DNA from: Clostridia bacterium
Lineage (GTDB): Bacteria > Bacillota_A > Clostridia > Oscillospirales > CAG-272
Length of the DNA stretch: 64,000 nucleotides
Assembly (NCBI GenBank): GCA_017445115.1
Contig: JAFSUU010000019.1
Span: forward strand, 169,354-233,353
Reading direction: 5' to 3'
Shown here: positions 62,524 through 64,000 of the stretch, in pieces
How the letters are laid out: every line of letters starts with the position of its first letter
Position numbering within the stretch: position 1 is the stretch's first letter
Notes under the pieces: model-generated
What the model was told of the DNA's origin: nothing
What the model saw: only the letters and a program-made list of their open reading frames with translations
The model's database searches: none
Translations under genes and position numbers: made by a program

Positions 62524-62715
62524 CTGTAATTTTTTTAACATAAAATGCTGTTTTAATTGTGAGAATCCTTTGCGTTCACTTGTCTCATACAGTACTCGTT
62601 ATTACTACGCTGCAGAAGCATATCGAATATCATTGAAATAAAGTGCCTTTTGTAACAAAAGACAATTTTTCATGTGAAAGATCTCCTGAAAGTACACTAC
62701 TATACCTTATAAGTT

Positions 62716-62753
62716 AAAAAATCGGAGATGTATGAATGCATCTCCGATTTTTT
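62716..62753. terminator. Bidirectional terminator
   Basis: A perfect 15-bp stem (62716-62730 with 62739-62753), AAAAAATCGGAGATG and its complement, around TATGAATG. T-tracts on both strands. Confidence 0.9.
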
Positions 62754-62784
62754 GGTGCGGGTATCGAAAACGGACTTGGTACAG

Positions 62785-63648
62785 TCAATTGGAAAATGTT
62801 ACAGACTTTGCCCATACTGCAATTTCTTGAGAGACTTTTTCGAAATTTGATTTCAGTGTCGCAAATTGCACGATCCAAAATGCATCATTTGCTTTGTAAA
62901 CATAGGTAGAATATCGATATGTGTTATTGTTCTCCGGATTATCAAAATCATATTCAAACGAAATCAGCCCGTTATCAGTTTTCTTTTGGGAATGGCTTAA
63001 GCCATTGCTTTGAATAACCAAATCAGCATATTGGTCTAATGTATAATCCTCAAAGCCGTCAACTAACGCGAATGGCTCTTTCAAAGCAAATACCGCTACT
63101 TTTTTTGAATCAAATACAACGGTATAGTTTTTGACTGTCGTCTCTTTGAATTCTTCAGAAAGTGTTATGTTCATTCCGTTGGAAGAAAAAGTTTTTTCCT
63201 TGGGAGCTTTTGAGAAGAAACTGTTGGCAATAAAAAAACCGGCAACAGCCCCTGCAACAACGGCAAGAATAAGAATAATCAATCCTTTTCGCGTACCGCG
63301 CTTACGGTTTGATAAAGCTGAACTGTTTTCGTTATTGTCAAATTGAAACGCATTTCCATTAGCGGGATTGAATCGGTTTTGACCTGTAAGAAAAACATCC
63401 TCTTGTCCATCGGAAAGCTGATAAAACTCATTGCAGTAATCTTTACTGAGTTTATCCGCGATCACAAAAACCTTTAATGCGTGCTCTTCGACCGGAAAAG
63501 ATTTTTCTTCTCCATTTTTCAGTTCTCCGAGCTTGCTGCAAAGCGTGTTGTTTATTGTGAAATCACCTGATGGATTTTCTACATATACTTTTAATTTTGC
63601 AAGACAGCCCACAAAACTTTTTGTTCTTTTAATAGTCAAATTTCGCAT
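62785..63648 (-). CDS. Single-pass membrane protein with a conserved extracytoplasmic domain, unknown
   Basis: 287 residues. A soluble N-terminal region (1-118) of FHA-like, Asn-rich beta pattern (FTINNTLCSKLGELKNGEEKSF is seen in two parts) is followed by one transmembrane helix (about 124-147) and an outer alpha/beta domain (about 155-287) whose YTVVFDSKKVAVFAL and FWIVQFATL resemble the PsbP/DUF-type lipocalin-like domains of Firmicute surface proteins. GGAG stands ten bases before the ATG. The family is not identified. It lies between two tRNA-like 3' ends. Confidence 0.75.
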   Translation of the reverse strand: MRNLTIKRTKSFVGCLAKLKVYVENPSGDFTINNTLCSKLGELKNGEEKSFPVEEHALKVFVIADKLSKDYCNEFYQLSDGQEDVFLTGQNRFNPANGNAFQFDNNENSSALSNRKRGTRKGLIILILAVVAGAVAGFFIANSFFSKAPKEKTFSSNGMNITLSEEFKETTVKNYTVVFDSKKVAVFALKEPFALVDGFEDYTLDQYADLVIQSNGLSHSQKKTDNGLISFEYDFDNPENNNTYRYSTYVYKANDAFWIVQFATLKSNFEKVSQEIAVWAKSVTFSN

Positions 63649-63798
63649 GGAATACGTTCTCCTTTATTATTGTGTTCTACTATGCTCTTGATCCGGAAGA
63701 CTTCGCTGTAACATATCAAATTATATCATAGGTATATGCTTATTACAAGGGCGCACTTACTCACCACCAATAATGGTGCAGCTGTGCTGAGAAAGAAA

Positions 63799-63838
63799 AT
63801 CGAGTATCCATAACCCAAGTCAGTTATGAATACTCGAT
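63799..63838 (-). terminator. Terminator following the tRNA-Leu fragment
   Basis: A 16-bp stem with one mismatch (ATCGAGTAT-CATAAC type arms, 63799-63814 with 63823-63838) is followed on the minus strand by TTTTCTTTC. Confidence 0.8.
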
Positions 63839-63839
63839 A

Positions 63840-63894
63840 TGGTGCGGATAAAAGGACTTGAACCTTCACCGAGTTGCCCCGACTAGAACCTGAA
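63840..63894 (-). tRNA. 3' part of tRNA-Leu (anticodon CAG), 5' half missing
   Basis: Read on the minus strand: anticodon loop TTCAGGT (CAG), 3' anticodon strand TCTAG, long variable arm TCGGGGCAACTCGGT typical of tRNA-Leu, T stem-loop GAAGG-TTCAAGT-CCTTT, acceptor 3' strand TATCCGC, discriminator A, and CCA. Upstream of the loop the sequence does not give CTAGA or any D-arm or GCGGATA, so only the 3' part is present. A tRNA cannot be made from it. Confidence 0.85.
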
Positions 63895-64000
63895 ACATAA
63901 GATTCCTGCTCTAATGCTCCGCTTTTCGCGGCGTTGTGCGGCATTGCAAAAACGCCCGAAAAGCCCGTAACTACGCCATTTTCGCGAAATCCGGCTTCCC

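Larger units (their letters stand above)
62464..62784. other. 321-bp intergenic stretch with regulatory elements only
   Basis: Contains the promoter of the lipoprotein gene and, near 62716, the terminator of the membrane-anchored gene. From 62524 to 62715 I see no gene, only AT-rich sequence and a small CTTTTG-TAA-CAAAAG hairpin. Confidence 0.6.

Noticed and set aside
63840..63925. A complete tRNA-Leu gene at the window end
   Set aside because: The 5' strand of the acceptor, the D arm and the 5' side of the anticodon stem are missing; only the 3' part from the anticodon loop matches.

Overview
The window is a continuous stretch of a moderately AT-rich, low-GC Gram-positive chromosome. At least eight genes point to an endospore-forming member of the class Clostridia: the spoIIA operon (spoIIAA-spoIIAB-sigF), a YlbJ-like membrane protein, yqfC-yqfD, the dipicolinate synthase pair dpaA-dpaB, sigK with its pro-sequence, and spoIIID. 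A PPi-type phosphofructokinase, strong GGAGG ribosome binding sites, and a secreted protein carrying both a cohesin-like domain and a dockerin fit a gut or rumen relative of the Oscillospirales. That placement is inference; no rRNA gene is present to settle it.

Layout. 1-7.7 kb: cell-wall and central metabolism (end of a polysaccharide deacetylase, D,D-carboxypeptidase, pgi, a YibE/F membrane protein, a Gfo/Idh/MocA oxidoreductase, alr). 7.7-9.2 kb: spoIIA operon on the minus strand. 9.3-13.3 kb: PPi-phosphofructokinase, a YdbC/PC4-type DNA-binding protein, an rRNA/tRNA methyltransferase, prfB. 13.4-21.5 kb: a YlbJ-like gene divergent from the conserved yqfC-yqfD-phoH-ybeY-era-recO-mutS2 operon. 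21.5-25.7 kb: dpaAB, a TIGR04086-type membrane protein, yajC, a DUF378 protein, a HAD phosphatase, sigK. 25.8-34.9 kb: a multidomain lysozyme/lectin/cohesin/dockerin protein, then DUF512-der-plsY and a methyltransferase-PHP-SDR run. 34.9-37.4 kb: spoIIID, coaX, and an ECF S component (probable pantothenate transporter) with a structured leader.

37.4-43.5 kb is accessory DNA: an IS200-type transposase gene beside a compact structured RNA candidate, two paralogous VOC proteins, a GPH-type sugar symporter, a broken MTA/SAH nucleosidase, and an HTH-receiver / LytS-type kinase / STAS signalling cassette. A direct repeat of the last codons of the host gene at 36995-37429 brackets it. 43.6-48.3 kb: galM-galE-nucleotidyltransferase, a phospholipase C-like protein, and an unusual HTH::orotate-phosphoribosyltransferase-like fusion. 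48.4-50.7 kb: ylxM-ffh-rpsP-khpA. 50.7-55.8 kb: a complete BMP-type nucleoside ABC importer. 55.9-61.2 kb: GH43 and GH172 family glycosidases around DUF3737-PatB-LUD genes. 61.3-64 kb: a WG-repeat lipoprotein, a membrane-anchored hypothetical protein, and the 3' half of a tRNA-Leu gene, a likely integration junction whose element would extend past the window end.

The most interesting items are the structured RNA candidate at 37.6 kb, the HTH::OPRT fusion at 47.4-48.3 kb, the repeat-bracketed 6 kb island, the lysozyme-cohesin-dockerin protein, and the tRNA-Leu fragment.
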